A stretch of 64,000 bases of DNA, taken from positions 1 to 64,000 of the forward strand of contig NZ_FOGY01000010.1 of the NCBI RefSeq assembly GCF_900111345.1. Reading direction: 5' to 3'. The notes below the pieces were generated by a model. It worked only from the letters and a program-made list of their open reading frames with translations. It was not told where the DNA came from and did no database searches. This DNA is from Psychrobacillus sp. OK032 (GTDB lineage: Bacteria; Bacillota; Bacilli; Bacillales_A; Planococcaceae). This document shows, one piece after another, positions 54,815 through 64,000 of the stretch. The number at the start of each line of letters is the position of its first letter. Position 1 is the first letter of the stretch. The position numbers were made by a program, and so were the translations under genes.

Positions 54815-54883
54815 TGTGTATCCTCCTAGTTTTCGTTCATATAAACTTTTTACATTTTACCACTGCTTACCTGTTTTTGAAAG

Positions 54884-55363
54884 TTAGTCTTTCTTTACTA
54901 GTAATATAGTTGCCATCGAAGCAATTCCTTCTTCACGACCTGTAAAACCTAATTTTTCTGTTGTTGTTGCTTTTACATTTACTTGACTAACATCCGCCTG
55001 TAGAAGTTCTGCAACACGTGCACGAATCATTTCAATATGAGGTGCCATTTTTGGTTTTTGTGCAATAATGGTGCAATCAATATTCCCTAATTTATATCCT
55101 CTTGCATCTACTATTTTCCATATGTGTTCCAGTAGTTTTGCGGAATCAGCATCTTTAAAATCAGGATCTGTGTCTGGGAAATGTCTTCCGATATCCCCTT
55201 CTCCAATTGCTCCAAGTGCTGCGTCCGTGACTGTGTGAAGTAGTACGTCTGCATCAGAATGCCCGATAAGCCCTCTCTCGTAAGGAATCGTTACCCCCCC
55301 TATTATTAACGGACGATTATCCGCAAACTCATGTACATCAAATCCTTGGCCAATTCGCATCAT
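54884..55363 (-). CDS. ispF: 2-C-methyl-D-erythritol 2,4-cyclodiphosphate synthase
   Basis: 159 residues. Zinc/substrate motif [28 protein letters not shown] and [11 protein letters not shown]. Fifth step of the MEP isoprenoid pathway. Separated from ispD by 1 nt, so translated together. Confidence 0.97.
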   Translation of the reverse strand: MMRIGQGFDVHEFADNRPLIIGGVTIPYERGLIGHSDADVLLHTVTDAALGAIGEGDIGRHFPDTDPDFKDADSAKLLEHIWKIVDARGYKLGNIDCTIIAQKPKMAPHIEMIRARVAELLQADVSQVNVKATTTEKLGFTGREEGIASMATILLVKKD

Positions 55364-55364
55364 T

Positions 55365-56057
55365 CTATTGTTCCTCCTGCTCTCGTTTAGTTAAAATCAC
55401 TTCTCCAAAAAGTAGATCCTCTTGTGTTGTCATTTTCACATTATCATATGTACTTTCCACAATATGAACCTGCTCTCCTAGTCGTTCCACCAGCATTGCT
55501 TCATCTGTTCCTAAAAACCCTTCTTCATCCGCTAATCTTTCGGCTTTTTCTAGCACATCGTATTTGAACGCTTGCGGTGTTTGAATAATCCATAGACTTT
55601 CTCGATCGACTGTTTCTTGGATTATACCATTTTCTACTTTTTTCATCGTGTCCTTTGCACGAACCGCAGCTACTGCTGCTCCAAATTCTTCTGCAGATTG
55701 TACTAACCGGTGGGTAACCTCTTGTCTAATGAAGGGTCTCGCTGCATCGTGCACAAGTAAAATACCCTTCGAAGGAGAAGCCTTCAAGCAAGCATATACA
55801 CTATGTTGACGTTCCCCTCCCCCTTCGGTAATGGCAGCAACTTTTGTAATACGATGTTTTGCTAGCAACTCCTCTATAAAAGCTTGTTCTTCTTTTTTCA
55901 CTGCTAATACAATTTGATAACACTTCGGATCTTGTTCAAAAGCGCGTAAAGTATGTATTAAAATTGGAATCTTTCTTAGTTCTAAAAAAAGTTTATTTTG
56001 ACCTGCTCCCATTCGTTTTCCACTTCCAGCGGCAGGTAATAATACCGTGTACACCAT
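55365..56057 (-). CDS. ispD: 2-C-methyl-D-erythritol 4-phosphate cytidylyltransferase
   Basis: 230 residues from ATG 56057, 7 nt after GGAGAG; an ATG two codons earlier is too close. Nucleotide-binding [19 protein letters not shown] and VHDAARPFI. Third step of the MEP pathway. A terminator separates it from yacL, so it may have its own promoter, which I did not identify. Confidence 0.96.
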   Translation of the reverse strand: MVYTVLLPAAGSGKRMGAGQNKLFLELRKIPILIHTLRAFEQDPKCYQIVLAVKKEEQAFIEELLAKHRITKVAAITEGGGERQHSVYACLKASPSKGILLVHDAARPFIRQEVTHRLVQSAEEFGAAVAAVRAKDTMKKVENGIIQETVDRESLWIIQTPQAFKYDVLEKAERLADEEGFLGTDEAMLVERLGEQVHIVESTYDNVKMTTQEDLLFGEVILTKREQEEQ

Positions 56058-56082
56058 TAGCATTCTCTCCTACACTACATAG

Positions 56083-56122
56083 AAAAAAGGGTGTTTTCCT
56101 ACTAAGAAATAGGAAACAACCC
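56083..56122 (-). terminator. terminator after yacL
   Basis: GGGTTGTTTCCTA / TAGGAAAACACCC stem with two mismatches, 8-nt loop, TTTTTTC on the minus strand, a few nt after the yacL stop. Confidence 0.8.
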
Positions 56123-56129
56123 CTCTCCA

Positions 56130-57221
56130 TTATTTAGACTCTTGTGGTTTCGCGAAAATCATGCGACCTGCGGAAGTTTGCAATACACTTGTTACTTCCA
56201 CATTTATCGCCTGACCGATGTATGCTTTTCCACCTTCTACAACAATCATCGTACCATCATCTAAGTAAGCAACACCTTGATTATGTTCTTTTCCATCTTT
56301 AATAACCACAACATGCATTATTTCTCCTGGAATAACGACAGGTTTTACTGCGTTTGCTAGATCATTAATATTCAGAACTCGAACTTGATGAAGATCACAT
56401 ACTTTGTTTAAGTTAAAATCATTTGTTACGACTATACCATTCATCTTCTTCGCTAGACGAACAAGTTTTAAATCTACTTCTTGTACATCCTCAAAGTCTT
56501 CTTCCACTATTAAAACAGCGGAAGCACGCTCATTTTGTAATTTTTTCAACACATCTAAGCCACGACGACCTCTCGTTCTCTTAAGCGTGTCAGAAGAATC
56601 GGCAATATGTTGCAGTTCCGTTAGAACAAACTGTGGGACAACCAATACTCCTTCCATAAATCCTGTTTCTGAAATATCCGTAATACGACCATCGATTATA
56701 ACACTCGTATCCAACAGCTTATACGTACCCAAACCTAAACCTTGCGCTGCTTCATCATCTACTACTTTCTTTTTACCCGTTTGTTGCTTGCTAGAAGTAA
56801 AAACTTGAAGCAATTCATCACGTTTCTTAAACCCTACCTGGAACCCTAAGTATCCAAGTACAATTGATAATAGTACCGGTACAACAGAGTCAATGCCCGG
56901 AATGGCAATATTATTAATAGCCGATCCAAGTAAAAATGCGACGATTAATCCAATAACTAATCCTAGTGTACCAAAAAGTAAATCTCCAATCGGTGCTCTT
57001 AACAGTCGCTCTTCCATCCACTTTATAAAGTTTATTAAGTAATCTGTTAAAAACAAGGCTACAACGTAAAGTAAAACTGCTCCAATTAGAACAGATACGT
57101 AAGGATTGTGGATCCAAGGGTTATTAGATAAATTAATGAATTCGTATAAATGCGGTAATAATATTAAACCCAATGTACCACCAATTAAAACAAATGCGAT
57201 TTGTATAATCCATTTCAACAA
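56130..57221 (-). CDS. yacL: PIN-TRAM membrane protein YacL
   Basis: 363 residues. Four N-terminal membrane helices (about 1-125), a PIN nuclease-like domain (LLDTSVIIDGRITDI, RRGLDVLKKLQ, GIVVTNDFNLNKV) and a C-terminal TRAM domain (GKAYIGQAINVEVTSVLQTSAGRMIF). Probable RNA-acting membrane protein of unknown substrate. TTG start 57221 with GGAGGTGGC upstream. Normally follows disA, absent here. Confidence 0.92.
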   Translation of the reverse strand: MLKWIIQIAFVLIGGTLGLILLPHLYEFINLSNNPWIHNPYVSVLIGAVLLYVVALFLTDYLINFIKWMEERLLRAPIGDLLFGTLGLVIGLIVAFLLGSAINNIAIPGIDSVVPVLLSIVLGYLGFQVGFKKRDELLQVFTSSKQQTGKKKVVDDEAAQGLGLGTYKLLDTSVIIDGRITDISETGFMEGVLVVPQFVLTELQHIADSSDTLKRTRGRRGLDVLKKLQNERASAVLIVEEDFEDVQEVDLKLVRLAKKMNGIVVTNDFNLNKVCDLHQVRVLNINDLANAVKPVVIPGEIMHVVVIKDGKEHNQGVAYLDDGTMIVVEGGKAYIGQAINVEVTSVLQTSAGRMIFAKPQESK

Positions 57222-57249
57222 AATGCCACCTCCATTAATTATTAATTAT

Positions 57250-57291
57250 ACTTCTTGTGGTCTTCATACGTCTATTAAGACCACAAGAAGT
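57250..57291. other. 15-bp perfect hairpin upstream of yacL
   Basis: ACTTCTTGTGGTCTT and AAGACCACAAGAAGT, loop of 12 nt, ending about 30 nt before yacL. No T-run follows on the minus strand. It may be a remnant terminator, an RNA-stability element or a regulatory leader. Confidence 0.7.
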
Positions 57292-57330
57292 ATGTCTTTT
57301 ATGCTTTTCCTTAGGCTTAGTTAAACTTTA

Positions 57331-57420
57331 CTGTTGATTTCCGTTACAGGCGGACGCTTCCTGCGAGGTCTCGACTTTCCCGTTTTTCCCACTGGAGTCG
57401 CCGCCATCCCTACATTCAGA
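57331..57420 (+). repeat. partial family I repeat between radA and yacL
   Basis: GATTTCCGTTACAGGCGGACGCTT and CACTGGAGTCGCCGCC match the two halves of the repeat at 24353; the terminal ATACTGCG end is missing. It sits where disA would be expected. Confidence 0.6.
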
Positions 57421-57471
57421 TCAAGTTCGCTTCGAGAGTTAAAATCTACAGTAATACAACAAAGCATTTCG

Positions 57472-58842
57472 TTAAGAAAAAGCTTCTTTCATTGCTTCAT
57501 TTACAGATTCTATACCTATAACTTGAATTCCTTTTGGATAATCCCATCCACCAATATTAGATGCCGGAACTATCGCTCGTTTGAACCCTAACTTTGCCGC
57601 TTCCTGCACGCGTTGTTCTATTCTAGAGACTCTTCGTACTTCTCCTGTTAGCCCAACTTCTCCTATAAAACAATCGGTAGGAGTTACACCTGTATCGCGA
57701 AAACTGGATACGATACTTACTAGGACGGCTAAATCGATCGCAGGTTCATCTAGCTTCACTCCACCCGCAACTTTTATATATGCATCTTGTGTCTGAAGTA
57801 ATAATCCCATACGTTTTTCTAACACTGCCATGAGTAACGACACGCGATTTTGATCGATTCCCGTTGCCATTCGTTTAGGATAATTAAAACTGGATTGCGT
57901 AACAAGCGCTTGTATTTCTACTAAAATTGGTCTTGTCCCTTCCATCGAAGCAACAATTGCCGATCCTGCTGCACCATGAGAACGTTCTTGTAAAAATAAC
58001 TCAGAAGGATTTAACACTTCTTTTAATCCTTGCTGCACCATTTCGAAAATGGCAATTTCATTTGTGGAACCGAATCGATTTTTTTGAGATCTTAAAATTC
58101 TATACGTATGATGGCGTTCTCCTTCAAAGTATAAGACGGTATCTACCATATGTTCTAGTATACGGGGACCTGCAATTTGCCCTTCTTTCGTTACATGCCC
58201 CACTAAAAAGACAGCAACGTTTTTCGTCTTAGCAATACGCATTAGTTCAGCTGTACATTCCCGTACTTGAGATACACTCCCCGGAGCACTTGTTACTTCC
58301 GGATGATGCACTGTTTGAATAGAATCTACGATAACAAATTTCGGTTCAACACTATCGATTGTTTCATTTATCAATTCTAAATTCGTTTCCGAATAGATAT
58401 ACAGTTCCGCTGAGGTAACCCCTAAACGTTCTGCACGAAGCTTTGTTTGGCGGATAGATTCTTCACCAGAAATATATAAAACACGCTCTCCTTTATTCGC
58501 AAGTAATGCTGAAACCTGTAAAAGAAGCGTCGACTTTCCAATACCCGGATCTCCACCTATTAACACAAGAGAACCCGGTACTATTCCTCCACCTAGCACG
58601 CGATTTAATTCACCAAAGTCTGTTGCTACTCGCGGTTCCTCTACGGTTTCCACTGCAATTATGGGAGTTGCTTTTTGCGTTACGCCTGTCGAATGTTGAA
58701 AAGTGCGCTTTGGACCTTTCGATACGATTTCTACTTCTTCCACCATCGTGTTCCAGTCACCGCACCCTGGACATCTCCCCATCCATTTAGCAGACTCATA
58801 TCCGCAAGAGTTACACATAAATTTCGTTTTTTTCTTCGCCAT
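57472..58842 (-). CDS. radA: RadA (Sms), DNA branch-migration helicase
   Basis: 456 residues, full length. N-terminal zinc finger [18 protein letters not shown], Walker [13 protein letters not shown], the RadA-specific KNRFG motif, and a C-terminal Lon-like domain ([24 protein letters not shown]). Works in recombination and transformation. AGGAGGTACC precedes ATG 58842. Confidence 0.97.
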   Translation of the reverse strand: MAKKKTKFMCNSCGYESAKWMGRCPGCGDWNTMVEEVEIVSKGPKRTFQHSTGVTQKATPIIAVETVEEPRVATDFGELNRVLGGGIVPGSLVLIGGDPGIGKSTLLLQVSALLANKGERVLYISGEESIRQTKLRAERLGVTSAELYIYSETNLELINETIDSVEPKFVIVDSIQTVHHPEVTSAPGSVSQVRECTAELMRIAKTKNVAVFLVGHVTKEGQIAGPRILEHMVDTVLYFEGERHHTYRILRSQKNRFGSTNEIAIFEMVQQGLKEVLNPSELFLQERSHGAAGSAIVASMEGTRPILVEIQALVTQSSFNYPKRMATGIDQNRVSLLMAVLEKRMGLLLQTQDAYIKVAGGVKLDEPAIDLAVLVSIVSSFRDTGVTPTDCFIGEVGLTGEVRRVSRIEQRVQEAAKLGFKRAIVPASNIGGWDYPKGIQVIGIESVNEAMKEAFS

Positions 58843-58858
58843 GGTACCTCCTATGTAA

Positions 58859-58931
58859 AAAGCTCAAGCGCCTATGTCTCCCCCGGTCAGTCATGCTCAT
58901 TTTTTCGATGAGCTATGCGCTGGAGCTAGAT
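58859..58931 (-). repeat. family II repeat between clpC and radA
   Basis: On the minus strand it begins TCTAGCTCCAGCGCATAGCTC and ends ATAGGCGCTTGAGCTTTTTAC, with a GAGCAT/ATGAGC-type inner stem. The ends and 3' T-run match the segments at 40299 and 9438. It can act as an extra terminator before radA. Confidence 0.6.
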
Positions 58932-58942
58932 TAATGCTGGGT

Positions 58943-58980
58943 AAAAAAAGGGCACTCCGTCCATTAGGTTCGGAATGCCC
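58943..58980 (-). terminator. terminator of the ctsR-clpC operon
   Basis: 10-bp stem GGGCATTCCG / CGGAGTGCCC (one wobble), 11-nt loop, then TTTTTTT on the minus strand, about 7 nt after the clpC stop. It separates clpC from radA, which is usually cotranscribed in B. subtilis. Confidence 0.92.
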
Positions 58981-58986
58981 GCCGTA

Positions 58987-61437
58987 TTAGTTTTCCGCTG
59001 CTACCGCAGCTTTTGTACGAACAACAAATTCATCATTTTCTACATCAAAAACGACATGTTGACCTGCTAATACTTCCCCTTTTAATAACTCTTCAGAAAG
59101 TCGATCTTCTACATGTTTTTGTAGTGCTCTACGCAACGGACGTGCACCGTATGCTGGATCGTATCCTTCTGTTGTAATCTTTTCTTGAGCTGCCTCTGTT
59201 AGCTCTAAATCGATACCTTGTTCTTTCAAACGTTTAGCTAATTGCTCTGTCATAAGTGAAACAATTTGTTTTAAATGTTCTCTTTCAAGTGAGTGGAACA
59301 CGATCATTTCATCTAAACGGTTTAAGAATTCAGGTCGGAACGCTTTTTTCAATTCTTCTAGCATTTTACCCTTCATGTCTTTATAATCCGTTTTTCCGCC
59401 TTCTTGTAGGTTGAATCCAACATGTTTATTGTATCTAAGTGCATCTGCTCCTACGTTAGACGTCATAATAACAACCGTATTGCGGAAGTCAACTGTACGT
59501 CCTTTAGAATCCGTTAGACGACCATCCTCTAAAACTTGAAGGAGAATATTAAACACATCTGGATGTGCTTTCTCAATTTCATCTAATAAGATAACAGAAT
59601 AAGGTTTACGACGTACTTTTTCTGTTAACTGTCCGCCATCTTCAAACCCAACATAACCTGGAGGAGATCCTACAAGACGTGAAGTTGAATGTTTTTCCAT
59701 ATACTCAGACATATCTACTCGTATCATAGCATCTTCATCGCCAAACATTACTTCTGCTAGCGCACGAGCAAGTTCTGTTTTACCGACACCAGTAGGTCCA
59801 AGGAAAATAAAGGAACCAATTGGACGTTTAGGATCTTTTAACCCTGCACGAGCTCGGCGAATTGCTCGAGATATTGCATCTACAGCTTCCGCTTGACCGA
59901 TTACTCGTTCATGTAGCTTATCTTCTAGTTTTAATAACTTTTCAGATTCTGTTTGTGCTAGTTTAGATACTGGTACTCCCGTCCACATGGAAACAACTGC
60001 CGCAATATCTTCTACTGTTACTTCTGACTCTTCTTTTCCTTGTTTCTCTTTCCAGTCATTCTTCATTTTTTCTAGCTCGTCTTTAAGCTTTTGTTCTTTG
60101 TCGCGGAAAGATGCGGCTTTTTCAAATTCTTGACTTTGAACGGAAGCGTTTTTCTCCGAACGAATTGCATCTAGCTTTGCCTCTAATTCTTTTAAATTAG
60201 GAGGTGTTGTGTAAGAACGCAGTCTTACTTTTGAACCTGCCTCATCGATTAAATCGATTGCTTTATCCGGTAAAAAACGATCGGAAATATAACGGTCTGA
60301 CATTTTAACCGCCGCTTCTACAGCTTCGTCTGTAATTTTCACGCGGTGGTGCGCCTCATAACGATCACGTAATCCGTATATAATTTGAATTGCTTCAGTG
60401 ACTGATGGTTCATCCACTTGAATTGGTTGGAAACGACGCTCTAATGCCGCGTCTTTCTCAATATATTTTCGATATTCATCTAATGTTGTCGCACCGATAC
60501 ATTGAATTTCTCCACGTGCAAGTGCTGGTTTTAAAATGTTCGATGCGTCAATTGCACCTTCCGCTCCACCTGCTCCGATTAAGGTATGAAGCTCATCGAT
60601 GAATAAAATAACGTTTCCAGCTTGGCGAATTTCATCCATTACTTTTTTCAATCGATCTTCAAATTCACCACGATATTTAGTACCAGCAACTACTGTCCCC
60701 ATATCAAGCGTCATTACTCGTTTATCACGCAAAATTTCTGGTACTTCGTTTTGAATTATTTGCTGTGCAAGACCTTCTGCAATTGCTGTTTTACCAACGC
60801 CAGGTTCACCTATTAATACAGGGTTATTTTTAGTCCGGCGCGCAAGTATTTCAATGACACGTGTAATTTCTTTACTACGTCCAACTACTGGATCTAGTGT
60901 ACCTTCTCTAGCAATTTGGGTTAAATCACGTGCCAATCCATCGAGCGTAGGAGTGCTCGCTGGAGCAGCACTATTATTTGCATTTCCATGGGATTGGTCA
61001 TTGCTACCTAATAATTGAAGTACTTGTTGACGAGCTTTATTTAAACTAACACCTGCATTATTTAAAACTCTTGCCGCTACACCTTCTCCTTCACGGATCA
61101 ATGCTAACAATAAATGCTCCGTACCTATATAGGAGTGTCCCAGTTTGCGGGACTCGTCTACGGAAAGCTCAATTACTTTTTTCGCACGTGGTGTATAGTT
61201 GACTATTGGTCCAACTTCCTCTGCTCCCGTTCCTACTAGCTCTTCAATTCCTACTTCAATAACTTTTGTATCAACTTCAATCGCTTCTAGTGCTTTTGCA
61301 GCTATACCACTACCTTCACGGATTAAACCAAGCAATATATGTTCTGTGCCGATAGATTCGTGCTTTAAGCGAATTGCTTCCTCTTGCGCTAATTGTAAAA
61401 CTTTTTGTGATCTTTGTGTGAATCGATTAAACATCAT
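58987..61437 (-). CDS. clpC: ClpC AAA+ unfoldase
   Basis: 816 residues. N-domain ([19 protein letters not shown]), first AAA+ with [14 protein letters not shown], a middle coiled segment with the UVR-like stretch, second AAA+ with [22 protein letters not shown], and the ClpP-loop region. Works with ClpP; phosphoarginine-tagged substrates come from McsB. Start overlaps the mcsB end by 11 nt (two adjacent ATGs). Confidence 0.98.
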   Translation of the reverse strand: MMFNRFTQRSQKVLQLAQEEAIRLKHESIGTEHILLGLIREGSGIAAKALEAIEVDTKVIEVGIEELVGTGAEEVGPIVNYTPRAKKVIELSVDESRKLGHSYIGTEHLLLALIREGEGVAARVLNNAGVSLNKARQQVLQLLGSNDQSHGNANNSAAPASTPTLDGLARDLTQIAREGTLDPVVGRSKEITRVIEILARRTKNNPVLIGEPGVGKTAIAEGLAQQIIQNEVPEILRDKRVMTLDMGTVVAGTKYRGEFEDRLKKVMDEIRQAGNVILFIDELHTLIGAGGAEGAIDASNILKPALARGEIQCIGATTLDEYRKYIEKDAALERRFQPIQVDEPSVTEAIQIIYGLRDRYEAHHRVKITDEAVEAAVKMSDRYISDRFLPDKAIDLIDEAGSKVRLRSYTTPPNLKELEAKLDAIRSEKNASVQSQEFEKAASFRDKEQKLKDELEKMKNDWKEKQGKEESEVTVEDIAAVVSMWTGVPVSKLAQTESEKLLKLEDKLHERVIGQAEAVDAISRAIRRARAGLKDPKRPIGSFIFLGPTGVGKTELARALAEVMFGDEDAMIRVDMSEYMEKHSTSRLVGSPPGYVGFEDGGQLTEKVRRKPYSVILLDEIEKAHPDVFNILLQVLEDGRLTDSKGRTVDFRNTVVIMTSNVGADALRYNKHVGFNLQEGGKTDYKDMKGKMLEELKKAFRPEFLNRLDEMIVFHSLEREHLKQIVSLMTEQLAKRLKEQGIDLELTEAAQEKITTEGYDPAYGARPLRRALQKHVEDRLSEELLKGEVLAGQHVVFDVENDEFVVRTKAAVAAEN

Positions 61438-62527
61438 ACGAGTTCTCTCCTTTTGTTTTCGTTTTTTCTCCCTGTTGCAACCTTTCTCTTAACAACTTTG
61501 CTCGAAATATATCTCGCTCAGAAGTATTCAAAGTGGTTCCGGCATACTGTTGTAAAAACCCTGGTTGCATAAAGACCATACATTCATTCAAAATAGTCAC
61601 ATCTACGTCTTTGATAAGTCCCATATCTATCCCTAAACGCACATCGGACAGACACTTAGCTGCCTCTTCCGTAGTCATAATACGTGCGTATGACAATGTT
61701 CCTAAAGAACGATATAACCGATCCTCTAGTGTATTGGCTGAATGCTTTAAAAGTGCATTCCTTGCTTCTCTTTCTTTTTGAATAATCTGTTCGGTAATGC
61801 TTTGAAGATCGGCAATTATGTCTTCCTCTGATTTACCAAGCGTTGTTTGATTGGATACTTGGTACACATTTCCGAGCGCTTCACTACCTTCCCCGTAAAT
61901 CCCCCTTACAACCATTCCTAACCTGGAGATAATCGTTACGATTCGGTTCATTTGTTTCGTTATCGTTAAAGCCGGTAAATGCATCATGACGGATGCACGT
62001 AAACCAGTACCTGTGTTAGTAGGACAGCTTGTTAAATAACCAAATTGCTCATCAAACGCATAAGATACCTCTTTTTCTAAAACTCGGTCAATCGCATCGG
62101 CCTGCTTATATGCTTCTTGAATTTGTAGACCCGGAAATAAGCATTGAATACGAATATGGTCTTCTTCATTGACCATTATGCTGACAGCCTCATCATCGGA
62201 TATTAGAGCGGAACCAGTCATCGGAGAGTTTGCTAGTTTAGGACTGATTAAATGCTTTTCTACAAGCACTTGGCGACTCAATTCAGACAAGTCCTTTATT
62301 TGAATGGAGGAAAAGTGCATCTGTAGATCCTCATTCGCATCTAGTAATGTAGCCGAAACGGATTGGTCAATTTTATGCGCTTCGTCTTCTGTAAATGCAA
62401 GAGGAAATCGATATCCATTTAAGTTTCTTGCGAGTCGAATTCTTGTACTCATGACAATATCTGAATGCTCTCCATCTCCTGCCATCCAACTTGAAATCGA
62501 ATTATCTAAAAAGCGTTCAATCGACAT
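61427..62527 (-). CDS. mcsB: McsB protein arginine kinase
   Basis: 366 residues from ATG 62527 (GGAGGTGA 8 nt upstream), matching MSLKHF... of B. subtilis; the frame extends eight codons more. Phosphagen-kinase fold: [36 protein letters not shown] and the C-terminal arginine-binding region. Tags proteins with phosphoarginine for ClpCP and inactivates CtsR. Confidence 0.96.
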   Translation of the reverse strand: MSIERFLDNSISSWMAGDGEHSDIVMSTRIRLARNLNGYRFPLAFTEDEAHKIDQSVSATLLDANEDLQMHFSSIQIKDLSELSRQVLVEKHLISPKLANSPMTGSALISDDEAVSIMVNEEDHIRIQCLFPGLQIQEAYKQADAIDRVLEKEVSYAFDEQFGYLTSCPTNTGTGLRASVMMHLPALTITKQMNRIVTIISRLGMVVRGIYGEGSEALGNVYQVSNQTTLGKSEEDIIADLQSITEQIIQKEREARNALLKHSANTLEDRLYRSLGTLSYARIMTTEEAAKCLSDVRLGIDMGLIKDVDVTILNECMVFMQPGFLQQYAGTTLNTSERDIFRAKLLRERLQQGEKTKTKGENSYDV

Positions 62528-63062
62528 GCTTTTCTTCACCTCCAGCGGCAAGTTGATCTTCTAGTTCTCTTGCCTCATCCCTAAGCAATGCAGCTTCTTC
62601 GAACTTTTCAGTTTCAATCGCATCTTTCATTTGCAATCTTATTGCTTCAATGCGTTTTTTCAATGCTATTTTTTCACCGAATGCACCTGGCGCTTTCCCT
62701 ACATGTGCCACGTTTCCATTATGTAAACGTTTAAACACGGTAGGCAGTTGTCCTCGAAAACTATTGTAACAAGATGCACAACCAAACTTTCCTTCATCTA
62801 AAAATCGTTGAATAGACCAACCACACACTTCGCATTCTAATGGAGTTTTTTTCTGTATATGCTGCATTGGTTGCTGATCTGTATGATTGAACCAGTTTGT
62901 TAAAAGTTGATGGAGAGATAATGGATCATGTTTATATTCCACATAAAACGGGTGGAGACTATTTGCACAGACCTCACAATAATGTCGTTCAAAGTGTTCA
63001 CCGTTATGCACTTGCGTAACCGTTACTTTTGCTGGTCTTTGCTTACAATTTTCACAAATCAC
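62517..63062 (-). CDS. mcsA: McsA, activator of McsB
   Basis: 181 residues. Two zinc-finger pairs (CENCKQRP ... CEVCANS; CEVCGWS ... CASCYNS) and a C-terminal UVR domain (ALKKRIEAIRLQMKDAIETEKFEEAALLRDEARELEDQ). Overlaps mcsB by 11 nt. Confidence 0.95.
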   Translation of the reverse strand: MICENCKQRPAKVTVTQVHNGEHFERHYCEVCANSLHPFYVEYKHDPLSLHQLLTNWFNHTDQQPMQHIQKKTPLECEVCGWSIQRFLDEGKFGCASCYNSFRGQLPTVFKRLHNGNVAHVGKAPGAFGEKIALKKRIEAIRLQMKDAIETEKFEEAALLRDEARELEDQLAAGGEEKHVD

Positions 63063-63083
63063 TTTTCAACACCCCGTTCATCT

Positions 63084-63551
63084 TCACTTTTTTTCATATT
63101 TTAATGTTAATAACATTGCACATAGTATACGCGCTCGCAACTCATCTCTTGCTGGCAGTGGAATAGCAAGCGTTGTTCGATTAAGGGCGGCTAATATGAG
63201 TTTTGCTTCTCGATTAGAAACAACTTCTTCGTCGATTAGTCGGAAGACAATATCTTCTGTTACCGATTCAGATGCACCATTTTCTAGACCTTGTATTATA
63301 TGCTCAATCAAATCAGCTTTCGTATGCGCCCGAACACGGAGGATTCGAATATATCCACCGCCACCACGTTTACTTTCCACTAAGTATCCGCGGTCTTGGG
63401 TAAATCGAGTATTTATCACATAATTTATCTGAGATGGGACACACTGAAACTTTTCAGCGATTTCACTTCTTTTTATTTCAATTTGTCCCTTACTCTCTTC
63501 TTCTATAATGGACTTCAAATACCCTTCAATAATGTCAGATATATTTTTCAC
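63084..63551 (-). CDS. ctsR: CtsR, class III heat-shock repressor
   Basis: 155 residues. Winged helix-turn-helix IKRSEIAEKFQCVPSQINYVINTRF, the glycine-rich wing KRGGGGYIRI that binds DNA and senses heat, and a C-terminal dimer domain. Represses its own operon through the site at 63578-63594. Confidence 0.97.
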   Translation of the reverse strand: MKNISDIIEGYLKSIIEEESKGQIEIKRSEIAEKFQCVPSQINYVINTRFTQDRGYLVESKRGGGGYIRILRVRAHTKADLIEHIIQGLENGASESVTEDIVFRLIDEEVVSNREAKLILAALNRTTLAIPLPARDELRARILCAMLLTLKYEKK

Positions 63552-63577
63552 CTTCTCACCTCTTCTCGCAAACTGAC

Positions 63578-63594
63578 TTTGACTAACTTTGACT
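63578..63594 (-). promoter_or_regulatory. CtsR operator
   Basis: AGTCAAA-GTT-AGTCAAA on the minus strand, the exact heptad direct repeat with 3-nt spacer recognised by CtsR, directly downstream of the -10. Confidence 0.95.
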
Positions 63595-63596
63595 AT

Positions 63597-63625
63597 ATTA
63601 TAACGAGAAAATTATTGATGTGCAA
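63597..63625 (-). promoter_or_regulatory. SigA promoter of ctsR-mcsA-mcsB-clpC
   Basis: TTGCAC, 17 nt, perfect TATAAT on the minus strand; the start would fall inside the CtsR operator. Confidence 0.88.
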
Positions 63626-63728
63626 TTGATACGATTCTTACTTCAGTGTTCCCGAATTTTCGAATAAAAAAACATAAATAGCCTTTAAATGTGGCTTGTT
63701 TTTTTACGCTTTGGAGAAGGTGCGGTAT

Positions 63729-63805
63729 AGGGATACTGCGTCGTAAGAAGTGTCCGCTAGGATTTCCGCTGCCCTTGCGGTATTCAACTACGACGCATTA
63801 TCCCT
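63729..63805. repeat. short family I element with terminal inverted repeats
   Basis: A 77-bp element bounded by AGGGATACTGCGTCGTA and TACGACGCATTATCCCT, inverted copies of 17 nt with one mismatch. The inside has the GTCCGCTAGGATTTCCGCTGC block of the larger copies. Looks like a deletion derivative. The rest of 63626-63911 holds an A/T-rich hairpin near 63670-63706 and the terminator below. Confidence 0.75.
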
Positions 63806-63844
63806 AAATTGTGGCATACCGTCTACTTAATTATTTCCCTAAGG

Positions 63845-63884
63845 ACAAAAAAACTACTAATCGCATGAATTAGTAGTTAAAAAT
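63845..63884 (-). terminator. terminator of the acetyltransferase gene at the window edge
   Basis: AACTACTAAT / ATTAGTAGTT stem, 7-nt loop, T-run on the minus strand, about 30 nt after the stop at 63912. Confidence 0.8.
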
Positions 63885-63911
63885 GAATTCTTTTTTCAAT
63901 ATCTATTTTAT

Positions 63912-64000
63912 TCAACGATAAACCAGTTGAGTAATGACGAAGTTGGGCTCTACTTCGATATCCTTTGTTTTAGAAAATCCAAAACGTTCATACAATCGGA
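63912..64000 (-). CDS. C-terminal end of a GNAT-family acetyltransferase (partial)
   Basis: Reading from the right edge on the minus strand gives RLYERFGFSKTKDIEVEPNF then VITQLVYR and a TGA at 63912-63914. LYERFGF is the usual last GNAT motif (alpha4/beta6 region). The gene starts outside the window; the substrate is unknown. Confidence 0.7.
   Translation of the reverse strand, partial: RLYERFGFSKTKDIEVEPNFVITQLVYR

Noticed and set aside
63666-63706. A/T-rich hairpin with a plus-strand T-run
   Set aside because: The stem needs a 5-nt bulge and there is no plus-strand gene upstream to terminate; not convincing as a separate feature.

Overview
The window reads as chromosome from a low-GC, endospore-forming member of the Bacillales, most likely Planococcaceae/Caryophanaceae (Psychrobacillus, Sporosarcina or Lysinibacillus-like). 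I cannot fix the genus. The spore genes gerD, cwlD and kbaA, the SigH gene, McsA/McsB/CtsR/ClpC, a Cys T-box and the Bacillus-type order of the translation genes all point that way. Almost every gene lies on the minus strand, so the functional order runs from position 64000 down to 1.

Layout in transcription order. 64000-58900: the end of an acetyltransferase gene, then ctsR-mcsA-mcsB-clpC under a promoter with a near-perfect CtsR box. 58850-49260: radA, yacL, ispD, ispF, gltX, a Cys T-box with cysE-cysS, then mrnC, rlmB and yacP/rae1. The disA gene usually found between radA and yacL is missing. 49200-44800: sigH, rpmG, secE, nusG, rplK, rplA, an L10 leader RNA, rplJ, rplL and the YbxB-type methyltransferase. 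44200-36580: a long rpoB leader, rpoB, a spacer holding a repeat, and rpoC. 36530-31740: the L7Ae-like gene, rpsL, rpsG, fusA and tuf. 31680-25270: an accessory insert with a complete BceRS-BceAB peptide-antibiotic sensing and resistance module and a YuiF-type transporter, flanked by repeats. 24170-9690: the full S10-spc-alpha ribosomal supercluster (rpsJ to rplQ, with secY, adk, infA, rpmJ and rpoA). The map gene normally found between adk and infA survives only as a relic. 9375-5044: ecfA1-ecfA2-ecfT, truA, rplM, rpsI. 5020-284: a broken acetyltransferase gene, cwlD, salA, gerD, kbaA and a PdaB-like gene. 41-1: the 5' end of a 16S rRNA gene reading out of the window.

Together the genes make the core of transcription and translation, protein quality control, isoprenoid and cysteine synthesis, and late sporulation/germination. 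Most start codons in the features were moved from the longest ORF to the codon with a well-spaced Shine-Dalgarno sequence.

The most unusual content is not a new operon. It consists of a pdaB-position gene that keeps the fold pattern but has lost the NodB catalytic motifs, a readable fossil of map, the absence of disA at a site now occupied by a repeat, and two families of structured intergenic repeats. One family has short terminal inverted repeats and looks like a non-autonomous mobile element. The other resembles a palindromic terminator-like element and sits between rpoB and rpoC, upstream of ecfA1 and between clpC and radA. I found no CRISPR array, prophage or intact insertion sequence.
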